Shown: positions 1-12,244, counted from the stretch's first letter. The stretch: DNA of 64,000 nucleotides from Melitaea cinxia (GCF_905220565.1 NC_059398.1:5045177-5109176), one strand, 5' to 3'. The notes: generated by a model from the letters alone, not told the origin. Made by a program: numbers and translations.

Positions 1-155
1 TGGATTTTCGAGGGTTTCCCTCGATTTCTCTGGAATTTCATCATCAAATCCTAGTTTTCTTAACATGGCACCACACTTAGAATATCTCTTTTCCAATAAA
101 AAAAGCATTATCAAAATCGGTTCATAAACGATGAAGTTATCCCCGAACATACATT

Positions 156-194
<39 letters not shown>

Positions 195-234
195 TCGAAT
201 TGAGTAACCTCCTCCTTTTTTGAAGTCGGTTAAA
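1..234 (-). mobile_element. Helentron-like (TA)n element, copy 1 (cut by window start)
   Basis: Minus-strand copy of a non-autonomous element found eight times in this window. Its 5' end is at the right: the AACCGACTTCAA motif (read on the minus strand), a GGAGGAGG block, CAATTCGACC, then a (TA)n run at about 160-192. The conserved internal segments (CGTTTATGAACCGATTTTGATAA, ATCGAGGGAAACC) follow toward the window edge. The 3' end lies outside the window. See the 41.9-kb copy for the family's exact boundaries. Confidence 0.8.
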
Positions 235-1034
235 AAGGTGGACGCGATCTTAGCAATCGATTTTAACAAATATCTCTTAACCAACACTTTATACAAGTTT
301 AATTATTTTTTTCAAATGTCACCTATCTTAGAATACTTGGGCTGATAAGACAAATCTTACGATACCTTAATTAATATATATATCCGTACGGCGGTTCTGG
401 AAATATGAGGTAAGAAAGAATGTTACATACATACAAAATAAGCGCGAAAAACAGAACCTTTCCTTGGGAGTCGGGTAAAAAAGTCAGTTTTCACAACTTA
501 TTCAATAAAACAAGGTCGTGTAATCACTGCCCTCAAGGATAGAACTGTCCACTCACTGGTTATTAAACGATGACTACTTTCCTTTATTAAATGCATGTTA
601 GTATATTATAGAACCGACTGTAGTCAAACAAAGTTTGTGTCCAGCGAACAATTAAAGCGCCAGGAATTGTTCCAGTAGCGTGGTTCTGGAAACTCAAACA
701 TTTTACGGTCTGCTACCGATACCCTGACCTGCCACCGATGCCACTGATATTTATTAACATCGCTGTACTTTTAAATATAAATATTGCACCTTTTTGTGTT
801 TGTGCGTAACTCATAACTATGGCATATATTATTATATTTAGTTTTCTGCTAAAATGAGAAGAAAAACTAATATTTATTTGTATGAAAAGTGGCAGGAACC
901 TTTATTGGTTTTATCAATAAATCACTATTTAAGCTACATTCTTTTCACTAGTCCTGCGATATATGTATGTTTATATACAATACAAATATATAGAATTAAA
1001 TTATGAATTTTTATAAATTTTCCAGCTGGTGTTT
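235..1034. other. AT-rich DNA, no gene seen
   Basis: No open frame, RNA gene or repeat was recognised here. Confidence 0.4.
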
Positions 1035-1137
1035 TTTTACTTTTATTTATTTATTTAATAATTTATCGCATATTTGAAATTACATAAGGAAAATAACAAC
1101 ATATTCTAACTAAAAAGGTACAAAGGCGTTCTTAATA
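1035..1137 (-). mobile_element. 3'-end fragment of a non-LTR retrotransposon
   Basis: A (TTTA)n run near 1040-1060 is followed to the right by GGTACAAAGGCGTTCTTA. This pairing of a (TAAA)n tail with a 'tacaaaggcg-tctta' block on the minus strand is typical of lepidopteran Jockey/CR1-type LINE 3' regions; a second example lies at 63.5 kb. Family membership is inferred from pattern recognition only. No coding remains. Confidence 0.5.
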
Positions 1138-1617
1138 ATAGTGATATAATGTAACAAATAATGTTTTACTAACACTGTTTTCATTTTTTTTTTACACAAA
1201 ATTAATTATTTTTTTATTTTTTTGTAACAGCTATCAATTATATCTAATAACTTAACAATATCGAAAGGATTCAGATAAATCGTGACAAAATGATTGAAAA
1301 TAAAATTCAAAACCAAGTACCAACATAAAAGGCACAAATGTTTAATTTAATACGTAGCTCGTTTGAATTTATATCTTTTCTTGGAAGACATCGGAATTGG
1401 CAAAGGTTTATGTTGGCACTATTACTCTCTTTTATGTTAATGTAGAATGAACGTAAAAGGTACAACGTAATAAATCAATAAGCTAACGTCAGCTCCTTAA
1501 CATGCTTAAGAAACACTATTAAAATTCAATCCTATGTTTATCTACGAACTTAGGTTTTTAGCTAGTTCGAATAAATAATCTCTGCACAATAAAGGTTGAA
1601 TAAAAATGTTTCACAAA

Positions 1618-1650
1618 CATGTATTTGATAAGAACGCCTTTGTACTTTTT
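1618..1650 (+). mobile_element. Short LINE 3'-end fragment
   Basis: Contains the block TAAGAACGCCTTTGTAC, the inverse of the block at 1113-1135. It directly abuts the Helentron-like copy at 1652, which probably inserted into or beside it. Confidence 0.4.
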
Positions 1651-1651
1651 T

Positions 1652-1961
1652 AACTGACTTCAAAAAAGGAGGAGGTTACTCAATTCGATTATATATTTTT
1701 TTATGTATGTTCGGGGGTAACTTCGTCGTTCATGAACCGATTTTGATAAAAAAAAATTTGTTGGAAAGGAGATCCCAAATGTGGTACCAAGATAAGAAAA
1801 CCAGGATCTTATGATGGAATCCCAGAGAAATTGAGGGAAACTCTCGAAAATCGTAGTGACGATTAGTGCGTTTTGTTAATTTGTTTCGTCTACTTACGTT
1901 GTATTACTTGTCGATGTAATTGGAGTCGGTTTTTTTTCATTTGCGAGCAAACATAATTATT
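1652..1961 (+). mobile_element. Helentron-like element, copy 2
   Basis: Full-length but short copy. It starts AACTGACTTCAAAAAAGG (one change from consensus), has only a short AT run, and contains the conserved GTTCGGGGGTAACTTCGTCG and GATCCCAAATGTGGTACC segments. It ends with the inverted subterminal copy (TTGGAGTCGGTT) followed by a small hairpin TTTGC-GA-GCAAA and ATAATTATT. The order subterminal repeat, AT run, subterminal inverse, 3' hairpin fits Helentron-associated elements. Confidence 0.85.
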
Positions 1962-3267
1962 TTACAATATTGATTTTGATGTTATGTTAATAGGGATTGA
2001 GGTAAAAGTATAAGCTGGCTTAACAGACAAAGTAGGTGGAAATCAAACAGAATGTCAAAATGTATACAGTTGTGATTTATGGAGCCTAATTTTATACATT
2101 AAAATTATACCTAATGTCTTACTGACAACATTACTGTTTTTTGTCAGTTTCTCCCAAAAAACGTACATTTCGCATTGGCGGTAGTTTCAAAATAACTATC
2201 ATTAACTGATGAAAAATAATAATTGTACCTTGTAAAATCAAAATTCAAAAGTACTAAATAAGTCTACTTGCGTCAACAACTTAGTAATTACGTGAGTTTG
2301 AAAATTTGTGTAAAAACAATAAAAATATTAAATTACTATTTCGAATAATACGTTTTATTATTGAAGAGAGTAATCAATTATATATACTAAAACTTCACGG
2401 TACAAAACAATAAGGTCAAACTAAACAAAAAGATGCTAAATTGTTAACATTACCGAAGCGGATATTTTGTGATCATCCAACGATATCTATATAGGTATAT
2501 AAAAATAAAAATTAGTGATATTATCATTTAGTATAGTTAGTCTTACTAAAACTTGAGAACGGCTCGACCGGTTTGGGTAGTTTTCAAATGAAATATTTCA
2601 AAATTACCCAAATTAAAACAATATCAATACAATTTTGTAAATGAATATCAACTAAATATTATTTTCTAACAGAAATATTTCGTTAAAAATTATAAATTTA
2701 ATTAGTAATATTTCGTCACTAACAATAGATTTTGATTTAATTGTATTATTTGATAATATTTATAATTTAATTGTATTTGGGTCTGGTAAAGATTACCGCA
2801 TTCAAAATACGAATGTAAATGTGATAACAGTATGTGTTTTCCGTTGAGTTTTAGATCAGAATAATTTTTTCTTTTCACTTACTTGACCATCGGTAACTTT
2901 GAGAAATCAGTTGTTAAAATGTGGTCACGTAGGGTTGCTAACATAAAATTTTACGGTCGCCGGTCAAACTTTCTAAAGCTTTGGCAGTTTGGGTGAGATT
3001 AAGTTGTTTCTAACGACACCTCCGAGAAACAATTAATCCATGAATTTTAGCATATCAATTTGCAACTACTTTTTAACGTATATTTCATTTAATTATGTTT
3101 TCACTCCAATTTAATCAATACCTTACTTGTATTAAAAAAGTGCTATTGTAGACCAATAAACTATGATTTGATTATACACTTTGAATACAAATATACTAAG
3201 TACATATCTCGAATTACAAGCCTTTTTGAAAAGGGGCACAACTACCAGGCTTTTCACCCTATTAGTA
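1962..3267. other. AT-rich DNA, no gene seen
   Basis: Only weak similarity to repeat debris: around 2545-2585 a segment reading AACGGCTCGACCGGTTTGG resembles the 'ccgtttcgg' portion of the Helitron families elsewhere in the window. Nothing else is supported. Confidence 0.35.
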
Positions 3268-3430
3268 TCTATACGTACAAATAAATAAAATTGGAGTGTC
3301 TATTTGTAATACTAAAATAACCACTTTTTACTAATTGCACATGGATTTATACATGGTACATATACCAAAATAACATTTTTTTTTTACAATTATTGTCCGT
3401 CTGTCCATCTGTCTGTCTGTTTGTTATTAA
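3268..3430 (+). mobile_element. Helitron family B, 3'-truncated copy
   Basis: Begins with TCTATACGTACAAATAAATA preceded by A, continues AAATTGGAGTGTCT, and reaches the (TGTC)n block at about 3400-3425. The 3' hairpin and CTAG seen in the 55.2-kb copy are missing, so this copy is 3'-deleted or diverged beyond recognition. Confidence 0.65.
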
Positions 3431-4099
3431 AAATTATCGAAAATTATATGATTGTAAAATTTTAGCTATTATAAAACCACCGATTTCTGTTTCAATTACA
3501 ATACTTTTACTAACGTAGCATTCCAATAATTTATGTATGTATAAGTTGGTATGTTACGAATATAGTACAATGTATTTCAGAGTCGATTTCGGGCTCATCT
3601 AAATTATAGAGCGTTGCTTTTCATTAGGACAAATAAGACAAATGAAGCGTATGAGCGAGGCTTCCTATTATTAGCGCGAGAACACCTTTAGCTATTTTGG
3701 CTACCCGGGTACGTTTAGATCTTCATCGGGTAAAGGTTAATTGTACGGTTCGTCATTTGATTTTATTGAGTCGAGCGCTGAAGGGTTGGGTCGATGGGTT
3801 TTACGTTTATAGTAAAATAAAAATAAAATGGATCCAAGGATCAAAGGGACATAGTAATTGACAATTTTTTCATTACCACTAGCTTGTATAAGCTTATATT
3901 TTACTGCTATTATGAAAGTGAATGTAAGTTTGGTTGTTACGCTTTCACGCGAAAATTACTTAACCGATTATCATGAAACTTTGTACACATATTCTTGGAG
4001 GTGTTATAAGTCACATTGGATAATTTTTATTAAAAAAGCTACTTAAATAATACTAAACTAAATCTGAACTAAACTGAACTAAATCAGCTTGTTAATTGC
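3431..4099. other. No gene seen; GC-richer patch at 3580-3800
   Basis: The short frame at 3858-4046 does not resemble a known protein. The patch at 3580-3800 is less AT-rich than its surroundings and is not recognisably repetitive, so it could be a conserved non-coding segment. That is only a suggestion. Confidence 0.3.
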
Positions 4100-4320
4100 C
4101 TCAAAGAAAATGCCTCTTCACATAAAGGTTAAAGCTTAATCCATCAAGCTGCTTTATCGAGAGTTAACGGATAATTTCCCTACACGAGTGACGATTGATA
4201 TCAGATATCTTTGCCAACTACCAGGCACGAGAGCTTTACGTGCTCTCCGAGGTATGGTAGGAAAGCAATGCGTTGTGCCGACCCTACATAAGTGGGATAA
4301 GGGCAGGGAGATGATGATGC
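4100..4320 (-). mobile_element. Divergent SINE-body copy plus (GAT)n retroelement tail
   Basis: The segment 4105-4255 follows, with many changes, the order seen in the minus-strand SINE at 4927-5282: TTAAAGCTTAATCCATCAAGCTGC, GGATAATTTCCCTAC, then GTGCTCTCCGAGG. It runs into GTGCCGACC...GTGGGATAAGGGCAGG and GATGATGATG at 4265-4320, which looks like the end of a different retroelement. Probably two old insertions in contact. Confidence 0.5.
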
Positions 4321-4918
4321 AATGCTAGTTATTGATATGTGTATTAAGGACCTTACTGCATAATGCGTTTATAACAATATAAAAATATTTATATTGTTAG
4401 TTTAAAAAGTTTTGTAAATGATATATGATTTGCGAAATGAAATGTGAGGTTTTTTTCTAAACAGGGAAACAAACATCTTAACCTTAGAATATTAATATAT
4501 ATGATTTTGTTCATTGTAAATAATGATGAGACTAATCACAAATATATATATACATATAATGTATAGTATAAATGAATATATATGCGAGTAAATACGTAAT
4601 AAATACACAGTATAGTTAATTTCTCTGGTTAATTTATCTGGTAACCATTATCATCACATTCAACATCCCAATTAACTGGATCAAGTACCGTGTTTAATTA
4701 CGAATGTATCTATTAACGCTTATATACATACATATCTGTGCTACAATGTTCAATATAATACTGAGATATACTGATAACAAATCTAAAAGTAATCCGTTTC
4801 ATATTCATTGACGATTTATTATAAGTCCAAATTTCGATTTAGATTTTTTATTAATTGTTATTTTTTAATTTATTTTTGGAAAATAAACAGATATGCATAT
4901 TAAAAGATTACATTAATG
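4321..4918. other. AT-rich DNA, no gene seen
   Basis: Nothing recognised. Confidence 0.4.
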
Positions 4919-4926
4919 ACAAATGA

Positions 4927-5282
4927 TCGCTTCAGCCTGTAATATCCCACTGCTGTTCATAAGCCTCTTTCCCTCAGAGCTTAATCCATTACGCTGCTTC
5001 AATACGGGTTGGCGGATATATTCCCGGGATACTATGAGTAACGATCGCTATCAGGTGTACATGATAACCACTGGGATTGACGGCTTAACGTGTTCTCGAG
5101 GCACGGTGGGGAAACTCACAAGGACTGCACAAACACCCAGACTATGCAAATGTAAATGTGTTGAAATGTAATGTCTGTATGGCCAATACCAATGTTTGTC
5201 ATGTGCGCGGATCGAACCTGCAACCGCCAGCGCAACAGCCACAAGCCGGTGCTGTGACCGTTGCACCAACACGTCGTCAATA
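4927..5282 (-). mobile_element. tRNA-headed SINE (head type 1), full length with target duplication
   Basis: Minus-strand SINE. The tRNA-like head is at the right: GACGACGTGTTGGTGCAACGG (A-box-like), then GGTTCGATCCGCGC (B-box-like) near 5210. The body runs leftward through GTGCTCTCGAGGCACGG-type sequence (here with GTGTTCTCGAGG) to the 3' end AATATCCCACTGCTG / CAGCCTGTAAT near 4935. It is flanked by an 8-bp direct repeat ACAAATGA at 4919-4926 and 5283-5290, consistent with LINE-driven integration. Two overlapping small frames in it (4923-5171, 5051-5272) are not genes. Confidence 0.85.
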
Positions 5283-5290
5283 ACAAATGA

Positions 5291-6665
5291 GTATTACAAA
5301 ATCCAGCAAAGTTTTCTCTAATTACTATTACATGAAAGAATACTAAAACAATAATTTATAATAATTTTCATTAAAATAAATAGAAATTATAATCATTCAA
5401 CAAAAGTGAAATTTAAGCAAGTAATCGGTCCGTTGTTAAATACAATCTGGTAATTTTAAGTACTTAATAACATATTTGTAGTTAACCATAATGTATAAAG
5501 AAATATAAAAAATAAAAGCTTAATCACAAACTCGTATTTATATACTTTTTTCACTATTTGTGATAAGGCCGCCTTTATAATGTTGTATATCCTTATATAA
5601 TTTCAAATGTGCTAAAGTAATAATTATAATAATTATATTTTTTATGATTCTTACACCAGAAATAAACATTTTATCATATTATATAATTTTTACATAACAT
5701 ATATTTGAACGTCAAAAGATAATTGCGATTGTGACATTAATAAGAATAGAAATAAAATAGAACATTAAACATCATTGGGTAATACATAGCAAGCATTGTT
5801 CAAAAAGACTTGGTCTTGTAATTGGAACACGCTTTTAAAATTAGTAAATGGGCAAAAGGTAAATTAAAACTGGTACTCGTACCTAGACCACAAAGTAATA
5901 ATGGAAAACATTGTAGGAGTCATAATGCTCTCTGATGGATAATGTTCTCTGATGGATAATTCATGATTGAAAGCAGAATGACGTCAATATACCTTTATAG
6001 TGGAAGCTTTGGTATATTACGAGTAAGTCATGATAGTGAGATTAATTATAATATGACGGCAATACTTGGGTGATGGGTTTAATCTGTTTAACAGCTTCCT
6101 TGTTACGAGAATAGAATAATTTAATGCGATAATATGACAAGCCCATGTTTCGTAATACAAGTAGCATCGGTGGGAATCTTTTTTGTTATATGTTTATGAT
6201 AACTATAATAATAATTTATGATAAGTTATAAGGACAGGCAAAAACGTTTTATCTATTTGTAATAATTTTAGTTATCATAACCATATATTGTTTTAAGAAA
6301 AGTAAAAAAGTCAGCCACTTTTTGTTTCTTTGTTGACAAAAAAAATTACATATTCCATATGTATAGATAGTTTTTTACGAATTATTTTCCTTGTAACAAA
6401 ACCTACTACAGAATAAAATATGAAAACAATATACCAAAGCAAGGAACACACGTGCAGCATGGCCGATCGTGTCGCCCGACATTTTTCCTGTGTTTCAGCT
6501 GAATTGCCATCTTTTTTCATTGCAATCCAAATATGTTTTATTCAAGTAAAGATTGCTTTTGTGTACTGCACGTACGATTTATAGACTGTATTTTCGACAG
6601 ATTTGTCACGAAGTACATAACGCGGAGTTATGGTTTTGTACGGTTGTGTTTTATAACGGTATCGC
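5291..6665. other. AT-rich DNA, no gene seen
   Basis: Contains a small direct repeat near 5925-5960 (CTCTGATGGATAATG twice). The minus-strand frame at 6311-6520 has no recognisable protein features. Confidence 0.4.
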
Positions 6666-6745
6666 TCGATGGTACTCTTCTCGATATTGGTCAAGATTAT
6701 GTCTACCTAGGCCATACCATCCAACTAGTACGCAACAACATCTCT
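6666..6745 (+). pseudogene. RTE-type LINE reverse transcriptase scrap
   Basis: In one frame this short stretch reads VSLDGTLLDIGQDYVYLGHT followed by IQLVRNN. The YVYLG-TIQL-RNN signature is characteristic of the region after the RT core in RTE-clade LINEs, and the same motif opens the longer fragment at 16.8 kb on the other strand. The match ends abruptly at 'NNIS', so it is a truncated relic of about 25 codons. It lies within an open frame that is otherwise unrelated. Confidence 0.6.
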
Positions 6746-7043
6746 TACGCTGTTTAAAAGTGTGTATTTTATAGACATTAATGCATTGTTATAAAAATAA
6801 AGAGGTCTAAAAGTAACCGCTTCTCCTTACTTTTCATTTTGTGAGAATAATGGACAGCCTCCTTGGAGGCGAGCAAATTAGGACTTTATAGAATTTATCT
6901 AAATGGGAAATTTAGATTTTGTATTATAACTGTTATCTGGCAGTAAAAGCCCTGTCAAAATTCGAAATGACATTTTAATGATACTATTAATAGTAGGCAG
7001 ACGAATATGAATTAAATTTTTGTTTGTCTTTTACAATTTCATC

Positions 7044-7045
7044 TA

Positions 7046-7126
<81 letters not shown>

Positions 7127-7128
7127 TA
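7044..7128. repeat. (TA)n microsatellite
   Basis: About 70 bp of nearly pure AT dinucleotide preceded by TCTATCTAT. The longest simple repeat in the window. Confidence 0.95.
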
Positions 7129-7239
7129 AATCATTAGGTCATTGACTCATCATAAAGATGAAATTTGGCAGGGAAGTAGTTTATAACTAATATATTAAAT
7201 TAATATTTTAGAAAAGTTCCTAATTTTTGTCATACCAAC

Positions 7240-7860
7240 TTGAAATTGGACACACATACAGTTAATACTTAGTAGACGTCTCCTAGGAACGAATTTTGTG
7301 ACAGGACCGAATTAAGGTGTTCTAAGGGCTCGAGCAAGCTTGTGCAAGTATAAAAGTCCTTCATATTTTATATTACTAAAGGCTACAAGTTCGACAGCAA
7401 GACAGAAAATAGTTAGTAGACGACTAAGAAAGGATTCTTATATAAATAAGGCCGGAATAAAGTGGCTAAGGGCTCTTACAAGTTTTTACAAATGTCCTTA
7501 ATTTTTTATACTGTGAACTTAGAAAGAAAAATAGTTAATAGACGTTAATCAAAAACGGGTTTTGCGACCGAGCCGCACTAAAGAAGTCTAAGGGCTCTTG
7601 AAAGATTATATAAAGATCTTCCATTTTGTGCTAAGAATTCGAAAATTGACATAGAGGTAGTTTATAATTTGCAAACGTCCGCTGCAAAGGGATTTGTGAC
7701 ATGATTGGATTAAGGTGGTCTAAGGATTCTCTCAAGTTTGTATGAAAATCCTTTGTCGTTGTGCTACAAAAGTACACTATACTTTTATATTTAATAGAGG
7801 TCCACTAAGAAAAGATTTTGATAAATTATATTTCTAAGGGGCTAAAATAGGGGTTGAAAG
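7240..7860 (+). repeat. Degenerate tandem array, about 5 units of 120-145 bp
   Basis: Five diverged units carry the same ordered blocks: GTTAATAGACG / AAGAAAGGATTTTG / GACAGGACCGGATTAAGGTGG / TCTAAGGGCTCTTACAAG / AAAAGTCCTT / TTGTGCTA. The 'TAGACG' mark occurs near 7272, 7416, 7538, 7672 (CAAACG) and 7795 (AGAGG). No protein is encoded. The array sits between the AT microsatellite and a Helitron 3' end at 8080, so it may be the body of a larger mobile element. Confidence 0.65.
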
Positions 7861-8079
7861 TTTTAATAGAAAGTTTATCTCTTTTGAAGCTGGAAATATT
7901 AAATTTTATTTCTGGAAAACTGATTTAGAATGAGTAAAGACGTGTTCGGCTTTTGTGGAAATTTTAAACTCAAATTGATAAAGCATTGGGTTAAATTTGT
8001 ATAGAAGTCCGTTATTTGTGGAATGAGAAGCTTGTAATATTGTCCTTAGGTTTTTGGGTACAAATACATTCATACATTA

Positions 8080-8392
8080 CTAGCTGACTCGGCAAACGTT
8101 GTCTTGTCGCTAAACGCTATTTAAAAATAGGGGTTGGTGGTAGAAGGGTGAAAATTTAGGGTTGTATGTATTTTTCAACGCCTAGTCATAATAAAATAAA
8201 AAATAGCTAATTTATCTAAAGATTAAAAAAAAATTACGGGTGGACTACCTTTAACATTAGGGAGATAAAAAATAAATGTTGTTCGATTCTCAGACTTACC
8301 CAATATGCACACAAAATTTCACGAGAGTCGGTCAAGCCGTTTCGGAGGAGTTTAACTACAAACATCGCGACACGAGAATCTTATATATTAGA
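8080..8392 (-). mobile_element. Helitron family A, complete short copy
   Basis: On the minus strand the element starts TCTAATATATAAGATTCTCG (right end) and ends ...CGAGTCAGCTAG (left end). It is flanked by A on the 5' side and T on the 3' side, the Helitron target rule. A degenerate hairpin precedes CTAG. The conserved interior (GTCAAGCCGTTTCGGAGGAG, ATTCTCAGACTTACCC) matches the copies at 44.0 and 62.7 kb. No protein is encoded, so it must have depended on a Helitron Rep/helicase elsewhere. Confidence 0.75.
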
Positions 8393-9858
8393 TTAATATG
8401 TATTTCAGCACTTTTGATATTGAAGGAAAATTACTTATATTAAAAGCAGTTCATTGAAATAAAATGTAAATACTATATAAAAATGTCTATTAAACTGTAC
8501 ATGAATGCTTGTGTTGAATGAATGGTTTTTCACGGATATTAGCTTTGACGTTGTAACGTATATAATCGGATAATATAATTTTACGGGTCTCGCCGGATGT
8601 GGGGGGGAAGGTACACGGGCGTGCCTGGTTAATTACCGGATTCGGCGGTAATTACGTTACCCGGGCGACTCAGTCGGGCATCGCAACAATTAACTATCAT
8701 TTGGCTCACTTGTTTCAGTTTTACGTACTGTATTCGCATAACAAACCCTATAGGTATCGTTCGATTTGAAGGATCGTTATTTTATTAGTGGTATAAAGAT
8801 GATAAGAGATGTATGAACATATATTGATCAAATGCGATTACAATGTGTGAAAGATAGCATACCTTTATTGTAATATATAAAAAACAGATCCAAGCCAAAC
8901 GTTTGAAAAGCTCAACACTTCTCATGACTAGTTACTATCGGTGACTGTTGCCATAATTAGTCGTAATTTTCTTAGTTCCGTTTTATTAGTAATAACGAAT
9001 AAACCGGTATTATTAAAGCCGAAAATTAACGTAATCAGATTGTATTTCTAAAATAAATCTTGTTAATTGTAACGATGTTAACAAATAAAAAGTTTATTCA
9101 TGAAATCGATGTCATCATTCGTTGAGTACACAAGTTGATGTAATTAAAATCTCAGCGTTTAAGTAAGTAATTTAATTAATTAGGAAAACATGCTCGAATT
9201 TCTAATACCACTTCTCTCTCTCGTTTTCAAAGTTATAAAATATATACGAAATAATTTCTTATTGTTGAACGTAATGTTGATAGAGTAATTTTAATGAAAC
9301 GGAGCTCATATCATTTCTTGAATTACTTTAATAAAAACTGCTATGTCTTTTTTAACCGAAAGCTAACGAGTGATCCAATTTTTACAAGAGCAGTGCCAAC
9401 GTGTGCTTTTGCCTGCATCGCTTCCGTAATTGTTACTTCCGACTGCGTTTGACATTCGGCACCTTTTACAGGGGCGTCGGGTAGATCATTTTTATTCTGT
9501 GAAATGAATTACTTAAAGCGGTTTTTTTTTTGTAATATACATAAAAGACAATTTCTCTCTTCAAATGAGATAAAATCATGGATCTGACAATATACGTAAC
9601 ACAAATACAAACGCCCATGGTCTAAACTACATTTGTTATGAACGAAAAATGTATAATATGTATAATAAATGTAATTTGTGTTACCGAAATTAATCCTTCA
9701 GACAAAGTCATGCAAGAAATTTTTCTGAGTAATTGTAGCGTGGTATCGTATGTCTAACGTTATCTTAGTAAAACACTATCTGTATTGTTTTTTTTAATGA
9801 AGTAACACACTGTTTCAACAGCAAGATTCAAAGCAAATAACAAAATAAAATAATGATA
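8393..9858. other. No gene seen; GC-richer patch at 8580-8690
   Basis: The patch at 8580-8690 contains an inverted pair TAATTACCG / CGGTAATTA (about 8630-8655) and is not recognisably repetitive. The rest is AT-rich with no features. Confidence 0.3.
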
Positions 9859-10327
9859 TTCTTTGACGGTTCGCAGGAAAGTGGACATAAGGTGCCAATC
9901 AAACCACTAATTGCAAATTCATGCGACGTTTCGATTCTTTATTGGATCATCATCAGGCATCTTTACACGTAGCAGTCAATCGACATCTCTTCATTAAACT
10001 TCTTTATTATGTAAGATTCTAAATCCAAATACATTATATATTATTTCTAAGTTACGTTTAAAGCTGTATTATATGAATTTTGAAAATTTATACTAAAACA
10101 TTTAAATTTAAATAGATAACAATATACACAATTTTAAGTTTTTTGGTTTGTACAATTTCAAGGCATCAAATTCTCAGAACTTACGTACTTAATGAAGAGA
10201 TGTCGATTGACTGCTACGTGTAAAGATGCCTGATGATGATCCAATAACCGATCGAAACGTTGCATGAATTTGCAATTAGTGGTTTGATTGGCACCTTATG
10301 TCCACTTTCCTGCGAACCGTCAAAGAA
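9859..10327. mobile_element. Long-TIR MITE with TA target duplication
   Basis: Arms 9859-9998 and 10189-10327 are inverted copies of about 140 bp, almost identical (terminal TTCTTTGACGGTTCGCAGGA and its complement). They surround a 190-bp AT-rich centre. The bases outside both ends are TA (9857-9858 and 10328-10329), the duplication made by Tc1/mariner-type transposases. No coding sequence remains. The superfamily is inferred from the TA only. Confidence 0.8.
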
Positions 10328-10329
10328 TA

Positions 10330-12244
10330 CTTATAACAAATGGACACAACGATAAATAATAAAATAATTATGTTTTTCTTTTCTGTTATCTTCACTGTAT
10401 GCCTATTGTTCAAAAAACCGCAGCGCTGATAATATGATATACAGATGTAACTTAAAATATTATAAATGTAGAAGCCTATAAATCTTAAGATGAATTTTCA
10501 TCCAGAAGAATTAAACGGTTTCCAGTGGAAGGCAGACAACCCAAAATCGCTGGATTAGTTGGTTATTACGAACATTTTCGCATTATTGTGTTTAACTGAG
10601 TCGTATCTGCCCTCTTTAATGGCGCCCATAGACTGAAGACAACATATAAAATAACGGAAATCGGCTTTTATCTATACATAAAATAAAACTGTGATAAGTC
10701 GATCTTGGTACGTATTAGAGGTATATAGGAAAACATGAATATAAATGAGGGACTTTGAAACCATAAGACGCCAAAAAATAGTTTCAATTGATGTACTTAA
10801 ATCTAGTAGATACGGATAATATCTATATTGATTTTATTATTATAATTCTATATTAACTGTAGTTCAAACATAACTCATACAAAATCTCTATAAAATACCT
10901 TTGAAATATAATACATTAGTACTTTTCTTATAGCTCTGAATGAAAATGAATATTAATTATTTTACATATATAATATGAAAATATACCGAAGATCAGATGA
11001 GATATATTGAATGAGTATTCCATTGTTAGTCGACGTGTACAAACGGTCCTTGTCTTGTTATCTCGCCGTTTTACTGATGGCACTGCATCGCATCAAACGA
11101 AAATAAAATCATTCATTCATTCAGTCACATTGTTCGTTCGTTCCTATCATTCATATGTAAAGTTGTGAAAATGAAAATATTTTATTCATATTTTTGCACT
11201 GACATGCCGTAATTTATAAGGGATTGAATGGAAAATTGTGAGGTTCTAAATTAAACTTAATTTCTCCTTTTAATGTATCTACAATTATTTGAAGCTAGTA
11301 GTTTTGGTTGAGAGTGCAATGATCGTTAACTTTTTAGGTTCAGTGCTATTACGTGGAGCCTTTGTGTTATTACGAGTAGTTTACAACATATTTTATTGTT
11401 TTAAAGTAACTTCAGATTGCAAATTTTTCTTTTACAATTTTGTAGTAATAATAATGAACGTTCGGACTGTTGTACGACGGTACTATTTATTTTATATACG
11501 TATGAAAAAAGATCCTGAGCGGTGCAAGCGGCAATTTGACGAGGCAACAAAATGCAGTCATGCAGTAAGTCGAGTGCCGACAGAATTGCTGTCAGGGTCC
11601 AATTTGTCTTACCAAATATATTATTGTACTAGTGTTAAATGATTTCTTGTTGAAACCTGTAATTTGATTTGTAAAGGTTTAGTTGAACAATTATTTTTCC
11701 CTTTTGATATATGATACCAGAAAAGCATGTTAAAACTCATCGTTGTTCATCGTTGTAAGCTATGTTAGTTACGTCAAACTCAATTTTTTTCATTTGAAAT
11801 AAAAATTGCACTCCGTAATAAAACGAACGTCGATAAAACTCAAACTGTTCTAGTTAGACGTATATTCGCTTTAAGGCCGTTCAATCTCTTGACAAGGCTT
11901 CGCGCGATAAACTTAAGACATTTTGAATTTTTACATAAATTCGTCCAGTTATTGACACGTACAGAGTACATCGTAAAGTGTGATTTTCCTTAGAATTTTA
12001 CGAGAGCAGCGATAAAACGAAGTAAATATTGCACTATTTGTTGTGGCAAGCGAATGTTAATCTGAGAAGTAGGTGAATTTGATATTGTATTACTTTGTTT
12101 GAATTTAAATTTCACTGTAACTCTTTCGAATGGTTTCATTCAACACGAAAGTACTCGTAAATTAAATATTGCATATGTGCGTTATTTTTTGAAAATGTTA
12201 CTTGGAATCTATAGTAATATCATATAACTGAAGAGTTTGTTTGT
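10330..12244. other. Mostly featureless DNA with one candidate open frame
   Basis: No recognised repeat. An open frame at 11320-11642 (107 codons from its first ATG) begins with a hydrophobic stretch and ends with a charged part (KKDPERCKRQFDEATKCSHA). A splice-acceptor-like tract ends at 11445 and GTAAGT lies at about 11562. It matches no family I know and is treated as a weak exon candidate only. Confidence 0.25.

Noticed and set aside
1113..1650. A MITE with GTACAAAGGCGTTCTTA terminal inverted repeats.
   Set aside because: Both ends match the 3' region of the LINE seen at 63.5 kb, and the left one has that LINE's (TTTA)n tail. Two LINE fragments in opposite orientation explain it better.
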